64,000 bases of DNA, from positions 1-64,000 of the forward strand of contig NZ_FNAD01000019.1 in NCBI RefSeq assembly GCF_900101745.1, written 5' to 3'. Below the pieces are notes generated by a model. It did no database searches. It had not been told where the DNA came from and worked only from the letters and a program-made list of their open reading frames with translations. The DNA is from Glycomyces harbinensis (GTDB lineage: Bacteria > Actinomycetota > Actinomycetes > Mycobacteriales > Micromonosporaceae). The stretch's first letter is position 1. Each line of letters begins with the position of its first letter. Positions 16,170-25,222 of this stretch are shown one piece after another. The translations under genes were made by a program, and so were the position numbers.

Positions 16170-16832
16170 ATGCAAGCAGCCAAGCGCGCCGCGAAGCGCG
16201 CCGTCGCACTCCTCGCGGCGGCCTCGGTCGCGGTCATCACGGTCCTCGTCCTCGATTCGGCTCCGGCCCAGGCGGTCCGGCCCCCGGGCATCCCCTCGAC
16301 CGCCACGGCCTACACCGAACTGGCCGGGCTCACCGTCGCCGCCGAGTCCCACGGCGACTCCTACGACCGCGACCTCTTCCCGCACTGGTCGAGCGTCGGC
16401 GACGGCTGCACGGCCCGCCAGTACGTGCTCAAGCGCGACGGCACCGACGTCGAGACCGGCTCGGACTGCCAGCCCGACTCCGGCTCGTGGCAGTCGGACT
16501 TCGACAATTCCTGGACCTCCACGGTCTCCAACGCCACTATCGACCACGTCGTGGCGCTGTCGGAGGCCTGGGCCTCGGGCGCGTGGGCCTGGACCACCGC
16601 CGAGCGCGAGGCCTTCGCCAACGACGTCGACTCCCCGCAGCTGTGGGTCGCCACCACCTCGGCGAACAGCTCCAAGAGCGACTACGACCCGGCCGAGTGG
16701 ATGCCCGTCGACACCGCCGGGCTGCGCTGCGACTACGTCAAGGCCTGGATCCACGTCAAGCACCTCTACGACCTGAGCGTGGACTCCGCCGAGGCCTCCG
16801 CGATGGAATCGCACCTCGACACCTACTGCTGA
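16170..16832 (+). CDS. Secreted HNH-family endonuclease (DUF1524/GmrSD-like fold)
   Basis: A 220-residue extracellular protein. A Sec signal peptide covers about the first 35 residues (Lys/Arg-rich start, hydrophobic core, APAQA cleavage site). The mature part has the HNH signature of secreted actinobacterial nucleases: TIDHVVALSEAWASGA (catalytic His in DHVVAL), later SPQLWVATTSANSSKSDYDPAEW with the Asn and Lys/Asp of the motif. Four cysteines could form disulphides. The predicted role is nonspecific nucleic-acid cleavage outside the cell for nutrient scavenging. AGGAG lies 6 nt before ATG 16170. It is a monocistron ending in a strong hairpin. Confidence 0.88.
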   Translation: MQAAKRAAKRAVALLAAASVAVITVLVLDSAPAQAVRPPGIPSTATAYTELAGLTVAAESHGDSYDRDLFPHWSSVGDGCTARQYVLKRDGTDVETGSDCQPDSGSWQSDFDNSWTSTVSNATIDHVVALSEAWASGAWAWTTAEREAFANDVDSPQLWVATTSANSSKSDYDPAEWMPVDTAGLRCDYVKAWIHVKHLYDLSVDSAEASAMESHLDTYC

Positions 16833-16841
16833 GCACGGCGA

Positions 16842-16876
16842 AACGGCGGCCGCCCCGAGTGGGGACGGCCGCCGTT
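16842..16876. terminator. Bidirectional terminator hairpin
   Basis: Arms AACGGCGGCCG and CGGCCGCCGTT, extended by CCCC/GGGG, close around a GAGT loop with one bulged base. It sits between the convergent nuclease and DUF4190 genes and would serve both. Confidence 0.85.
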
Positions 16877-16884
16877 CGCGTTCG

Positions 16885-17394
16885 TCAGTTGAGGCCGATC
16901 AGCGCGATCAGGCCGGCGAGCGCCGCGAACAGGCACGCCACAAGGCCCATCACGAGCCCGGTGATCGCGACGCCGCGGCCCGAGACGCCGCCCTGCGACG
17001 CGCGGATCTGCCGCGTCGCGAAGACCGCGAGCGACACCGAACCGATCCCGAAGAGCATGCCGAACATGAAGAACGCCACGCCCGTCCACGGGCTGAAGGC
17101 CGCCGAGACCAGTCCGACGAAGGCGCCGACGACGCCGCCGATGCCCGCCGCCAGCGAACCGATCGCCGGGCCGGAGAAGATCGGCCGCAGCCGCGGCTGC
17201 ACCATGTAGTACCCGTCGATCATGACCGGCGCCGGGACGGGCTGCCAGACCGGATGTGCGGGGTAGGGGTGGTAATAAGGCGGGGGCGCCTGGTACTGCA
17301 TGTACTGGCCCTGGACCTGCGGGGGGCCCTGCGGCGCCGCGTTCGGCGGGCCTGCGGGCTGCTGCGTGCTGGGGTACGGGTCCTGGGCGGTCAC
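16885..17394 (-). CDS. DUF4190-type small membrane protein
   Basis: A 169-residue protein with a Pro/Gln/Tyr-rich cytoplasmic N-terminal half (about 1-75) and a C-terminal half with two hydrophobic blocks (SLAAGIGGVVGAFVGLV and VAITGLVMGLVACLFAALAG) separated by a polar loop. The second block and the RQIRASQGGVSGRGVA segment before it are typical of DUF4190 proteins. Function unknown. GTG 17394 has no ribosome binding site but TAGTCT (17401-17406, minus) lies 6 nt upstream, overlapping the stop codon of the DivIVA-like gene. Confidence 0.75.
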   Translation of the reverse strand: MTAQDPYPSTQQPAGPPNAAPQGPPQVQGQYMQYQAPPPYYHPYPAHPVWQPVPAPVMIDGYYMVQPRLRPIFSGPAIGSLAAGIGGVVGAFVGLVSAAFSPWTGVAFFMFGMLFGIGSVSLAVFATRQIRASQGGVSGRGVAITGLVMGLVACLFAALAGLIALIGLN

Positions 17395-17403
17395 GCAACC
17401 AGA

Positions 17404-17619
17404 CTAGCTGCCGCGCAGCGATCTCGCGACTTCGGCGAAGTACTCGTCGACCTCCCCCGTGTCATATCCGCGCATGGTCAGCTGGAAGCCGAGATTGGTC
17501 AGCGAATCGGGGTGTGGGGGCGCGCCGGCATCCGTTGCGGTGCGGATTCTGGCGACGGCACGGTCGACTTGGGCTCGGTCGTATCCGCGAAAACGGACAG
17601 AGAAGAAGGGGTTCTCCAT
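17404..17619 (-). CDS. DivIVA-domain-like miniprotein, 71 aa
   Basis: The protein contains two copies of the short DivIVA N-terminal signature: FRGYDRAQVDRAVARI (about residues 10-25) and MRGYDTGEVDEYFAEV (about 49-64). It lacks the long coiled coil of full DivIVA/Wag31. Such double-motif miniproteins are known in actinobacteria but their role is unclear; a link to membrane curvature or polar growth is inference. Start ATG 17619. It ends 9 bp before the DUF4190 gene, which may be co-transcribed. Confidence 0.7.
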   Translation of the reverse strand: MENPFFSVRFRGYDRAQVDRAVARIRTATDAGAPPHPDSLTNLGFQLTMRGYDTGEVDEYFAEVARSLRGS

Positions 17620-17711
17620 ACGTCACAGTCTGCCAGGTGATTGCCACGGACTGGGATCGCCCCACCTCAAGCGGCATTTGTATGGAATTGTCAAGCACGA
17701 AGCGGCACAAA

Positions 17712-19895
17712 TCAAGTAAGGAAGCGTTTCCACCGTTTTACCTGGTGCCGGACGCTCCGCGGATAGGCCTCGGCCACCTGTGCCGCGGCGCGGGCGTCCT
17801 CCTCCGCGACCGCCCCCGGGGCGAAAGCCGCGGCGTTGACCAATCTGGGCAATACGCCGATGTCCGCTGCGAGGACCGCCAACCGGGCGGCGGCCTCCTC
17901 GGCGTTCGCGTGGCCCGGGACCTTCACGCCCGCGCGGGCCGCCTCGGACAGCACTTCGGCCCAGGCTCCGGCGACGCGTTCGGCGGGACTCCCCCGGCTG
18001 AGCCTGCGGCGGCGCCGCAGCGCCCTGCGGGCCTTCAACGCGAGCGGCACGCAGGCCAGCAGCAGCGCGGCCGCCGCGTACCAGACCCAGACCGGCAGAC
18101 CCGAGTCCTCCTGGCCGGCCTCGTCGTTGAAGTCGCCGTCCTGCTCCAGCGCCTCATCGTTGAAGTCCTCGGCCTCGCCGCCGCCCCCGGACGCCTCCTC
18201 GGGGCTCGGCGTCTCCTCCTCCATCTGCTCGAGGGTGTCCTCGGGCGGCACGGGGACGGCGCCCGCGGCGGGCATGGGGTCGAAGCGGACCCACCCGACG
18301 CCGTCGAAGGCGATCTCGGGCCAGGCCAGGCCCTGCGCGGCCGTCACGGTGCTGGCGCCTTCAGGGACGTCGAAGCCGACGACGACGCGGCTGGGCAGCC
18401 CGATGAGGCGCGCGATGACGGCGTAGGCCGCGGCGAAGTGCTCCGAAGTGCCCCGCTGGCCGCCGGCGTCGACCGGGCTGGCGAGGAAGAACCCCAGGGC
18501 GGGCAGGTCGTGCCCCGAGGGGGCCTCGGGGTCGAACGCGTAGTGCTGGCCGAGGAAGTCCGCGAGGCCCTGGGCCTTCGCATAGGGCGTGTCGTACTCG
18601 GTGTTGATGTAGTCGGCGATCGTCGCCATGATCTCGGGGGTGCCCATCGGGACGGCGACCGTGGCCGCGTCCGAGAGGTCGGCCCGGGCGGTCTCGGCGG
18701 CGGCCGGATCGGTGTGCACCAGCGCGGAGTCGACGTGGAACTTCGAGCCGGTGGCGAGGCCGTCGGGCGTGAGCAGGCACCTCGTGTAGAGGTTGACGGC
18801 GATCGGCAGGTCGGTCACCGTCGCGGGGTCGGCGGCGGCGGGAACGAGCTTGCCGCCGAGCTCGATGATCTCGACGTCGGCGCTGTAGTCGGCCTCCCCC
18901 GCGCCGGGGATCACGGTCCCGGCGGTGCGGAAGTCGCCGGTGGCCTGCCAGGTGGTGCCGTCGTATTCGGTGAGGACGGCCAGGCGCATCCACGCGTCCG
19001 CGCTGGTGTCGGCGATGAACAGCTCCTGGTCGGGGTACTTGGCCCATTCGGCGATGCGCACGAGCGGGTTGAGGTCGATGTCGGTGAGCTGCGGGGGCTC
19101 GACGAACTCGCGGGGGTCGCCGGGGCTGGTGGTGACGAGCCGGGCGACGGCCGGGCCGAGGACGGCGACGGCCGCGACCAGCACGGTGGTCGTGACGACC
19201 GCGCCGATGAGGGCGGGGGTGCGCGAGGGCGCGGGCCCGTCGACCTGGGCGTCGCGGTCGGGGCGGCGCTCGGGCGGGGCGGCGGTGACCGCGAGCGCGG
19301 CGGCGGCCAGGACGCAGAACGCGACGGCGTACAGGGTCCCGGGGGCGGCGTTCGGGCCGACGAGGTAGAGCCCGGCGGCGTACAGCAGGGTCGGGGGCAG
19401 GCAGCCCAGGAGCGTGCGGCCGTAGCGGATCGCGAACTCGCAGGCGAGGGTCGCGGCGAGCCAGGAGAGGAAGACCGGGACGACGACGGTGTCCGGTGCG
19501 GGCTCGACCGGGATGAGCGCAGTCAGCGTGCGGGGCACGGCGTTGACGAGGGCGTCGACGATCTCGGTGCCCAGCGGGTCGGCGCCGTCGCTGGTGAGGA
19601 CGATGGCGCCGAGGAGGTAGGCGGCCAGTCCGGTGGCGGAGGCGCTCGGCGCGAGGAACGCGGGCCGGTTGCGCAGCGCGAAGCCGATCGCGAAGGCCGC
19701 GAAGGCGGCCCCAACGACGAGGAGGGCGAGGAGCTGCCCGTGGTAGATGCGCCCGGCCACGGCGCCGGCGAGGGCGCACATGAGCGTGAGGCAGACCGCG
19801 ACGGTGGCGACGCGCAGGCGGTAGCGGGCCCGCCTGGCGCGGCGGGGCGCGGGCGGGGTCCGCTCGATCAGCGGCGGGGGCAGGGTCTCGTTCAC
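17712..19895 (-). CDS. Transglutaminase-like (TgpA-type) membrane protein, catalytic residues lost
   Basis: A 727-residue membrane protein. About six TM helices fill residues 25-230, an extracytoplasmic transglutaminase-like domain spans about 260-545, an acidic low-complexity linker follows (about 550-590), and one TM helix and a cytoplasmic tail end the protein. In active TgpA homologues the catalytic Cys lies in a GxCxxFA motif and the His in DAHAW. Here the equivalents read GTSEHFA (S484) and QGLAWPE (L523); only D539 in RFDPMP remains. The domain is therefore probably non-enzymatic. GTG 19895 overlaps the DUF58 stop codon as GTGA. It is the last gene of the FN3-MoxR-DUF58 operon. Confidence 0.85.
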   Translation of the reverse strand: MNETLPPPLIERTPPAPRRARRARYRLRVATVAVCLTLMCALAGAVAGRIYHGQLLALLVVGAAFAAFAIGFALRNRPAFLAPSASATGLAAYLLGAIVLTSDGADPLGTEIVDALVNAVPRTLTALIPVEPAPDTVVVPVFLSWLAATLACEFAIRYGRTLLGCLPPTLLYAAGLYLVGPNAAPGTLYAVAFCVLAAAALAVTAAPPERRPDRDAQVDGPAPSRTPALIGAVVTTTVLVAAVAVLGPAVARLVTTSPGDPREFVEPPQLTDIDLNPLVRIAEWAKYPDQELFIADTSADAWMRLAVLTEYDGTTWQATGDFRTAGTVIPGAGEADYSADVEIIELGGKLVPAAADPATVTDLPIAVNLYTRCLLTPDGLATGSKFHVDSALVHTDPAAAETARADLSDAATVAVPMGTPEIMATIADYINTEYDTPYAKAQGLADFLGQHYAFDPEAPSGHDLPALGFFLASPVDAGGQRGTSEHFAAAYAVIARLIGLPSRVVVGFDVPEGASTVTAAQGLAWPEIAFDGVGWVRFDPMPAAGAVPVPPEDTLEQMEEETPSPEEASGGGGEAEDFNDEALEQDGDFNDEAGQEDSGLPVWVWYAAAALLLACVPLALKARRALRRRRRLSRGSPAERVAGAWAEVLSEAARAGVKVPGHANAEEAAARLAVLAADIGVLPRLVNAAAFAPGAVAEEDARAAAQVAEAYPRSVRHQVKRWKRFLT

Positions 19896-21139
19896 AGCCG
19901 GGTCCCGCCGTTGTTCCAGGCCGCGGCGAACTGCTCGCCGTCGGCGGCGCGGATGGTGGGCAGGCCGCCCGCGAGCGCGGCCGAGGTGGGGAGTCCGGTC
20001 GCGAGGTGGACGGCGATCACCGTCGGATAGGAGCGTTTGAGGGACGCGAGGCGGTCGGTGGGCGGCTCGGTCCCGGTGATCCACACGAGCGTGTCGCCGT
20101 AGCGGGCGGCGGTGAGGCGGGCGACGTAGACGTCGAGGCTGTCGGCGGCGTCGGGGTTGAGTTCGGCGAGGAGGTCGCCGTAGGAGTCGCGCCCGGCGCC
20201 GGAGACCTGGGCGCCGGAGGCGGGCACGAGGGCGGCGTGGTATTCGGCGCGGAAGCAGGCGGTGAGGATCGAGTAGGCGGCCTCGCAGGCGGCCTCGAAG
20301 GGCGGCGGGTCGGGCCAGCTGGCTGCGCGGTCGTCGATCGCGATGGCCACGGTCGGCAGCGAGGTGTCGAGGTGCTCCTTGACCATGAGCTTGCCGATGC
20401 GCGCGGAGGTGCGCCAGTGGACGTGGCGCAGTTCGTCCCCGATGACGTATTCGCGCAGCGCATGGAAGGTGAGCGAGCCTTGTTCGACCTTGTCGGCGGT
20501 CCCTTCGAGGGAGCGGGCGAGGCCGTCGGGGGTGCGTCCGAGCTGGTGGAGGCGCGGGTGGATCCACAGGCGCGCGGTCGGTCCGAAGTTCCCGGCGGTC
20601 GCGGCGAGGCCGAGGAGGTCGCGCTTGCCGATGCCGAGGGGCCCGGCGTCGACCACGCCGCGGCGCTCGGCGTTGACGGGGTAGCTCGCCCCGGCGCTCT
20701 TGCCGGGGCGCAGGCGCGCCAGCGGGACGGCGACCCGGCGGGTCTCGATGCCGGTCCCCCCGTAGGCGTCCACGGCCCGGGCGTTGACCGAGCGCCAGCG
20801 CCCGGTGTTGCGGACGGTGAGGCGGACCGTGGCGGTCTGGTCCACCGAGACGCGGTCGGGGACGACCTCGCGCTGGACCTCGAGTCGCGGCCTGGCGGCG
20901 ATCACGGAGCCGGCGGCGACGCACGCGAGCGCGGCGGCCGCGCCGACGGCGGCGAGTTCGGGGTAGCCCCAGACCCAGCCCGCGGCCAGGAGCAGTGCGG
21001 CGGCGACGGCGAGGCCGACGCCGCGCCCGGTGACCGGCACCGCCAGGGCGAGGTTCCCGAGGCGTTCGGCGCGACCGGACGCCGCGGTCGGGTCGGCGGG
21101 GTCCGGCTCGGGCACGGTGGCCGGAGCGGCGTCGCTCAT
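19892..21139 (-). CDS. DUF58-domain membrane protein
   Basis: A 415-residue protein with two TM helices near residues 35-85 and a C-terminal DUF58 (vWA-like) domain. The hallmark YVIGDELRHVHWRTSARIGK is present. DUF58 proteins are partners of MoxR ATPases, and the operon with MoxR and a transglutaminase-like protein is widespread; the joint function is thought to lie in envelope protein maturation or stress but is not settled. ATG 21139 overlaps the MoxR stop codon as ATGA, and its own stop overlaps the next start, so all three are coupled. Confidence 0.9.
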   Translation of the reverse strand: MSDAAPATVPEPDPADPTAASGRAERLGNLALAVPVTGRGVGLAVAAALLLAAGWVWGYPELAAVGAAAALACVAAGSVIAARPRLEVQREVVPDRVSVDQTATVRLTVRNTGRWRSVNARAVDAYGGTGIETRRVAVPLARLRPGKSAGASYPVNAERRGVVDAGPLGIGKRDLLGLAATAGNFGPTARLWIHPRLHQLGRTPDGLARSLEGTADKVEQGSLTFHALREYVIGDELRHVHWRTSARIGKLMVKEHLDTSLPTVAIAIDDRAASWPDPPPFEAACEAAYSILTACFRAEYHAALVPASGAQVSGAGRDSYGDLLAELNPDAADSLDVYVARLTAARYGDTLVWITGTEPPTDRLASLKRSYPTVIAVHLATGLPTSAALAGGLPTIRAADGEQFAAAWNNGGTRL

Positions 21140-22164
21140 GCCGCCGAGGCGGGGAGCGGGACCGACACCTGCTCGAAGGCGTCGGCGACGACGCCGGCGC
21201 CGGTGGCCCCGCGCATGGCGGCGTCGGGGGCGAGCTGGATGCGGTGCGAGAACACCGGTCCGGCGAGGGCCTTCACGTCCTCGGGGATGATGTAGGTGCG
21301 GCCCTGGGACAGCGCGAACACGCTGGCGGCCCGGGTCAGGGCGATGAGCCCGCGCGGACTGACGCCGACGGCGGTCTGCGGGTGGTTGCGGGTCGCGTTC
21401 GCGAGCTGCACGAGGTAGGCGTACAGCGGCTCGGCGATGTAGACGTGCTTGGCCATCTCGGCCATCTGCGCGACGGTGTCGGTGTCGACCACGGACGGCA
21501 GGTGCTCGGGGCTGCGCTGGTGGGTGCCGCGCAGGACCTCGATCTCGGCGGCCTCGACGGGGTAGCCGACGGAGAGCTTGACGAGGAAGCGGTCGAGCTG
21601 GGCTTCGGGGAGCCGGTAGGTGCCGTCCATCTCGACGGGGTTCTGGGTCGCGACGACCAGGAACGGCTGGGGCACCGAGTGCGGGTTGCCGTCGACGGTG
21701 ACGCGGCCTTCCTCCATGACCTCCAGGAGCGCTGACTGGGTCTTGGGGCTGGCCCGGTTGATCTCGTCGGCGATCACGATGTTGGCGAAGACCGGGCCGG
21801 GATGGAACTCGAAGGCCCCGCTGGCCTGGTTGAAGATCGTGACGCCCGAGACGTCGGAGGGCAGGAGGTCGGGCGTGAACTGGATGCGCCGCCACTGTCC
21901 GGAGACGGCGGCGGCGATCGCCCGGGCCAGCGTGGTCTTGCCGGTCCCGGGCACGTCTTCGAGGAGGATGTGGCCTTCGGCGAACATGGCGGTCAGCGCC
22001 AGGCGCACGACCTCCTGCTTGCCGAGCACGACGGTGTCGATCGCCGCGCCCAGCCGCTCGAAGGCGGTCGCGAACGATTCGGCCTGCGCGGCGCCCAGCG
22101 TGACCTGCTGCTGCTGCATGCTCCTAGGCACTCGCAGCGGGTGGGTCTGCTCGGTGTCGTGCAT
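21136..22164 (-). CDS. MoxR-family AAA+ ATPase
   Basis: A 342-residue cytoplasmic ATPase. Walker A is DVPGTGKTT (residues 70-78), Walker B is IVIADEINRA (about 127-136), sensor 1 lies in VVATQNPVEMDGTYRLPEAQ, and the C-terminal lid domain contains ISPRG-like VSPRGLIALTRAA. MoxR proteins act as chaperone-like ATPases on vWA/DUF58 partners, one of which is encoded immediately downstream with an ATGA overlap. AGGAGAG stands 5 nt before ATG 22164, and 12 bp separate it from the upstream FN3 gene. Confidence 0.93.
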   Translation of the reverse strand: MHDTEQTHPLRVPRSMQQQQVTLGAAQAESFATAFERLGAAIDTVVLGKQEVVRLALTAMFAEGHILLEDVPGTGKTTLARAIAAAVSGQWRRIQFTPDLLPSDVSGVTIFNQASGAFEFHPGPVFANIVIADEINRASPKTQSALLEVMEEGRVTVDGNPHSVPQPFLVVATQNPVEMDGTYRLPEAQLDRFLVKLSVGYPVEAAEIEVLRGTHQRSPEHLPSVVDTDTVAQMAEMAKHVYIAEPLYAYLVQLANATRNHPQTAVGVSPRGLIALTRAASVFALSQGRTYIIPEDVKALAGPVFSHRIQLAPDAAMRGATGAGVVADAFEQVSVPLPASAA

Positions 22165-22176
22165 TCATCTCTCCTG

Positions 22177-24807
22177 CTAGCACTCCGGGAGGTCCCCGGT
22201 GGAGTTCTTCCCGACGCCGTCGATGTTGAACCAAACGAAGGGGATGTACGCGTTGGAAGCGTAGTCGATCTTCACCCATTTGTTCGAGGCGTCTTTGCCG
22301 GGGTGATAGTCGACCTCCTGGCCGCTCTCGGTTCCACGGGGCGGGATGCTCGCATCGCCGGTGGTCCAGCAGTACGCCTTGTAGCTGGTCGGAGTGTTGG
22401 TCGTGCCGATTGAGTTGCCGGACTGGCTGGGCTGCGAGTAGACACTGACCCCGTCGACCGAGTCGCAGTAGCCGGAAGGAGTGTCGTACCCCTCATCGCA
22501 CCTGAAGTAGACCTTGCCGTTGATGGCCTTGGTCGAGGCGTTGTAGGTGGACGAGGTGGCCTCGCCCGCCGGGTTGGAGATCCGGATCTGGAAGGAGTAG
22601 CCCGTCGAGGCGTACAGGCCGGTCACCGCGAAGACGTCCGGGCAGCTGCCGGTCTGCTCGTTCACGCCGTCGCTCAGCAGCGTGCACTGCGCGTCGCTGC
22701 TGCCGCCGTCGTCGATGGCCAGGGTGAGGTTGATCTGGTTGGCCAGCGACTCGTGGTTCTGGATCTGGACCGTCGGCGCGCTCATGGTGTTCGAGGTGGT
22801 CTGCGCCGGTTCGGACTCGCCCGCCTCGTTCACGGCGGTGACCGAGACGCTCACCTGCTCGTTGTTGCCGAAGCCGGACAGGCTCGCCGTGGTGCCGCTG
22901 GGGACCTCCACGGTCTGCGTGCCGGCTCGCACGATGTACTTCTGGATGTCGCGGCCGTTGTTGGACGGCTGGCTCCAGGCCACGTCGATCGTGCCGGCGG
23001 CAGAGCCCGAGGTCTGGGCGATCAGATCGCCGGGCGCGTTGGGCACATTGAACGGCACGACCGAGGCCGACAAGGGCGAGGGCGCCGAAGCCGCGGCACC
23101 CGAAAGGGTCGTGACCTGGAAGGCGTACTGGACCCCGTATTCGAGCGAGCCGGCGGGGACGACCAACTCGGTCCCGTCGGACTGGCCCGCGACGGTTCGC
23201 TCGCCGTTGCCGGAGACCGACTCGACCTGGTAGCCGGAGACGTCGTTGCCCTGGCCGTCGGCCTCGTCCCACTTCACGGTGACGGTGCCGTCCGGGTTCG
23301 CGGTGGCCTCGACCGCGCCGACCGGGTCGGGGACGTCCGCGGAGGGCGTGATCGACGGCGAGGTCACGGTGTCGCCCGCGCCCTCGGCGTTGTGGGCGGT
23401 CACGGTGAAGGTGTACGGCGAGCCGTTGTCGAGGTCGCCGATCTCCAGGACGCGCTGGCTCGGGGAGATCTCCCAGGTCTCGCCCGCGCCCTCGACCACG
23501 TACTTGGTCAGCGCGGAGCCGTTGTTGGGCGCGGCGTCCCAGGAGAGGTTGATGAGGCCGTCGCCGACGGTGCCGTCGAGGTTGGTGACCGCGCCGGGCG
23601 GGCCGATCTCGGGGGCGGACTCGTCGTTGCCGTCCTCGTCGCCTTCGTCGCCGCCGGTCTCGTCCTCGGGCGGTGCGTCGCCGCCGAGGATGTCGTCGCG
23701 GTCCTTGTCGGCCTGGCGCGCGTTGCCGTCGGAGGAGACGACGACGGCCGCGTTCGTGTTGACCGCGTTCGCGAAGAGCGTGTCGCCGGTGTGGTAGAGC
23801 TCGACGGGGCCGTTGCCGGAGTCGATCTCGATCCGGTCGAGCTCGTTGCCGTCGAGGTCGTAGACCCAGACGAGCCCCGAGGCGCCGTCCGGGACGTAGA
23901 TGCGCTGGTGGAATTCGACCGAGGCGCCGAGCAGGTTCGAGGCGCCCGCGGCGATGTCGAAGGTGCGGGTCTGGTCGTCGTTGACGGTGACGACCGAGGG
24001 CGGGTCGGTCACGGTGACCGAGGCGATGGTGCCCGGGCTGGTGTCGGCGGTCTCGGCCGGGCCGGCCAGCTCGATGTCGGTCTCGGAGCGGCGCCCGTCG
24101 GAGCGGATCGTCGTCATCTTCTTGACCGTGGAGTTGAGGACTGCCACGCCGTCGCCGAGGACGGTGAGCGCGAGCTCCTGGCGGGGCTCGGCGACGACCT
24201 CGGTGCCGAGGGCCTTCGCGCCGGATTCCCGCGGCTCGATCTGGACGATGGTGCCTTCGCGGGGAACGCCGATCCACAGCTTGCCGGCGGCGTCGAACGC
24301 GCCGCCGGTGAGGCCCGCGGGGAACTGGAGGGGGTCGCCGATCGCGGTGAGCGTGGACGGGTCGACCTGGTTGACCAGGCCCTGGGTCTGGTCGATGATG
24401 AACGCGCCCTCGTCGGCGAGCGCGAGGCGGACGCCTTCACCGGGGGCCGTCTCGGCCTCGCCGGTGAGTTCGAGGGTGGACAGGTCGATCGCGGAGACCT
24501 TGCCGGTGGCGATCTCCCGCAGCATGAGGTGGGAGTCGGTCTGCTCGACCTGGACGGCGTTGCCGGCGGCGTCCTCGAGTTCGAAGCGGACGTCGGTGGC
24601 GGCGGTGAGGCCGTTGACGCGGGCGAGTTCGCCGGCCGGGGTCGTCCACAGCCAGAGGCTGGCGTCCTCGCCCTGGTTCTCCCGGCTGAAGGCACCGGTG
24701 CCCAGGAGTGTGGCGACGAGGGCGCCGACGAGTACTACCGGCAGTCCGATCGCGATGAGCAGGCCCTTGACGTTGAGTCGCCGGGCGTCGACGTTGCGAG
24801 TGGTCAT
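22177..24807 (-). CDS. Membrane-anchored beta-propeller-like and fibronectin type III protein
   Basis: An 876-residue protein. A short cytoplasmic N-terminus and one TM helix (about 14-36) anchor it; about 45-370 is a repetitive beta-sheet region resembling a propeller (GKLWIGVPREGTIVQIE, SGLVWVYDLDGNELD); an Asp/Glu linker spans about 370-400. FN3 domains begin near 402, 490 and 587 with PxxVxx/PGAV starts and YxFxVTAxN motifs, and a degenerate fourth begins near 674. The C-terminal ~115 residues are Cys-rich and SH3-like. It is the first gene of the operon with MoxR, DUF58 and the transglutaminase-like protein and is presumably their extracytoplasmic partner. AGAGGAA precedes ATG 24807. No function can be claimed beyond surface binding. 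Confidence 0.82.
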   Translation of the reverse strand: MTTRNVDARRLNVKGLLIAIGLPVVLVGALVATLLGTGAFSRENQGEDASLWLWTTPAGELARVNGLTAATDVRFELEDAAGNAVQVEQTDSHLMLREIATGKVSAIDLSTLELTGEAETAPGEGVRLALADEGAFIIDQTQGLVNQVDPSTLTAIGDPLQFPAGLTGGAFDAAGKLWIGVPREGTIVQIEPRESGAKALGTEVVAEPRQELALTVLGDGVAVLNSTVKKMTTIRSDGRRSETDIELAGPAETADTSPGTIASVTVTDPPSVVTVNDDQTRTFDIAAGASNLLGASVEFHQRIYVPDGASGLVWVYDLDGNELDRIEIDSGNGPVELYHTGDTLFANAVNTNAAVVVSSDGNARQADKDRDDILGGDAPPEDETGGDEGDEDGNDESAPEIGPPGAVTNLDGTVGDGLINLSWDAAPNNGSALTKYVVEGAGETWEISPSQRVLEIGDLDNGSPYTFTVTAHNAEGAGDTVTSPSITPSADVPDPVGAVEATANPDGTVTVKWDEADGQGNDVSGYQVESVSGNGERTVAGQSDGTELVVPAGSLEYGVQYAFQVTTLSGAAASAPSPLSASVVPFNVPNAPGDLIAQTSGSAAGTIDVAWSQPSNNGRDIQKYIVRAGTQTVEVPSGTTASLSGFGNNEQVSVSVTAVNEAGESEPAQTTSNTMSAPTVQIQNHESLANQINLTLAIDDGGSSDAQCTLLSDGVNEQTGSCPDVFAVTGLYASTGYSFQIRISNPAGEATSSTYNASTKAINGKVYFRCDEGYDTPSGYCDSVDGVSVYSQPSQSGNSIGTTNTPTSYKAYCWTTGDASIPPRGTESGQEVDYHPGKDASNKWVKIDYASNAYIPFVWFNIDGVGKNSTGDLPEC

Positions 24808-25222
24808 ACGGGGGGTTCCTCTGCGGGATCAGCTTGTCCGGGCGTCGGCGGTTCGCGGACCCGCTGGGGGCGGGAGCGAGGATGCCGTTCGGGCCCTGGT
24901 CGGCGCCCGTGAGGACACCACACGGACCCGAGCCTAATTCGCGTGCGCAATAGGGACTAGGCTGCCACTGTCACAAGACGGTATCGGTCGCGGGTCTCCC
25001 GAAGTGGCGCAAGCCGGTCAGGTTACCGACACGTAGCGCCAGCCGCGGCCCGGACCGCCGCGGAGTCGGCGTGACGGCGCGTCGGCCGCGCCGCCCGCCC
25101 GGTGTTCGTTCAGTCGTTCTTCATGCAGTGTTCTCTCGTGCCGTGGCAGCGCGCTCCGCTCGTTCACCGTTCGCGAACGCCGCCGAGGCGGCACTGCCGA
25201 CAACCGCTTTCAAGGGCCGGCG
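24808..25222. other. Gene-free 415-bp interval with operon promoter region
   Basis: No credible frame is seen. On the minus strand TAGGCT lies at about 24930-24935, a plausible -10 for the FN3 operon with a leader of about 120 nt. The rest, next to the end of the P-loop protein gene, shows no clear terminator or RNA. Confidence 0.4.
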
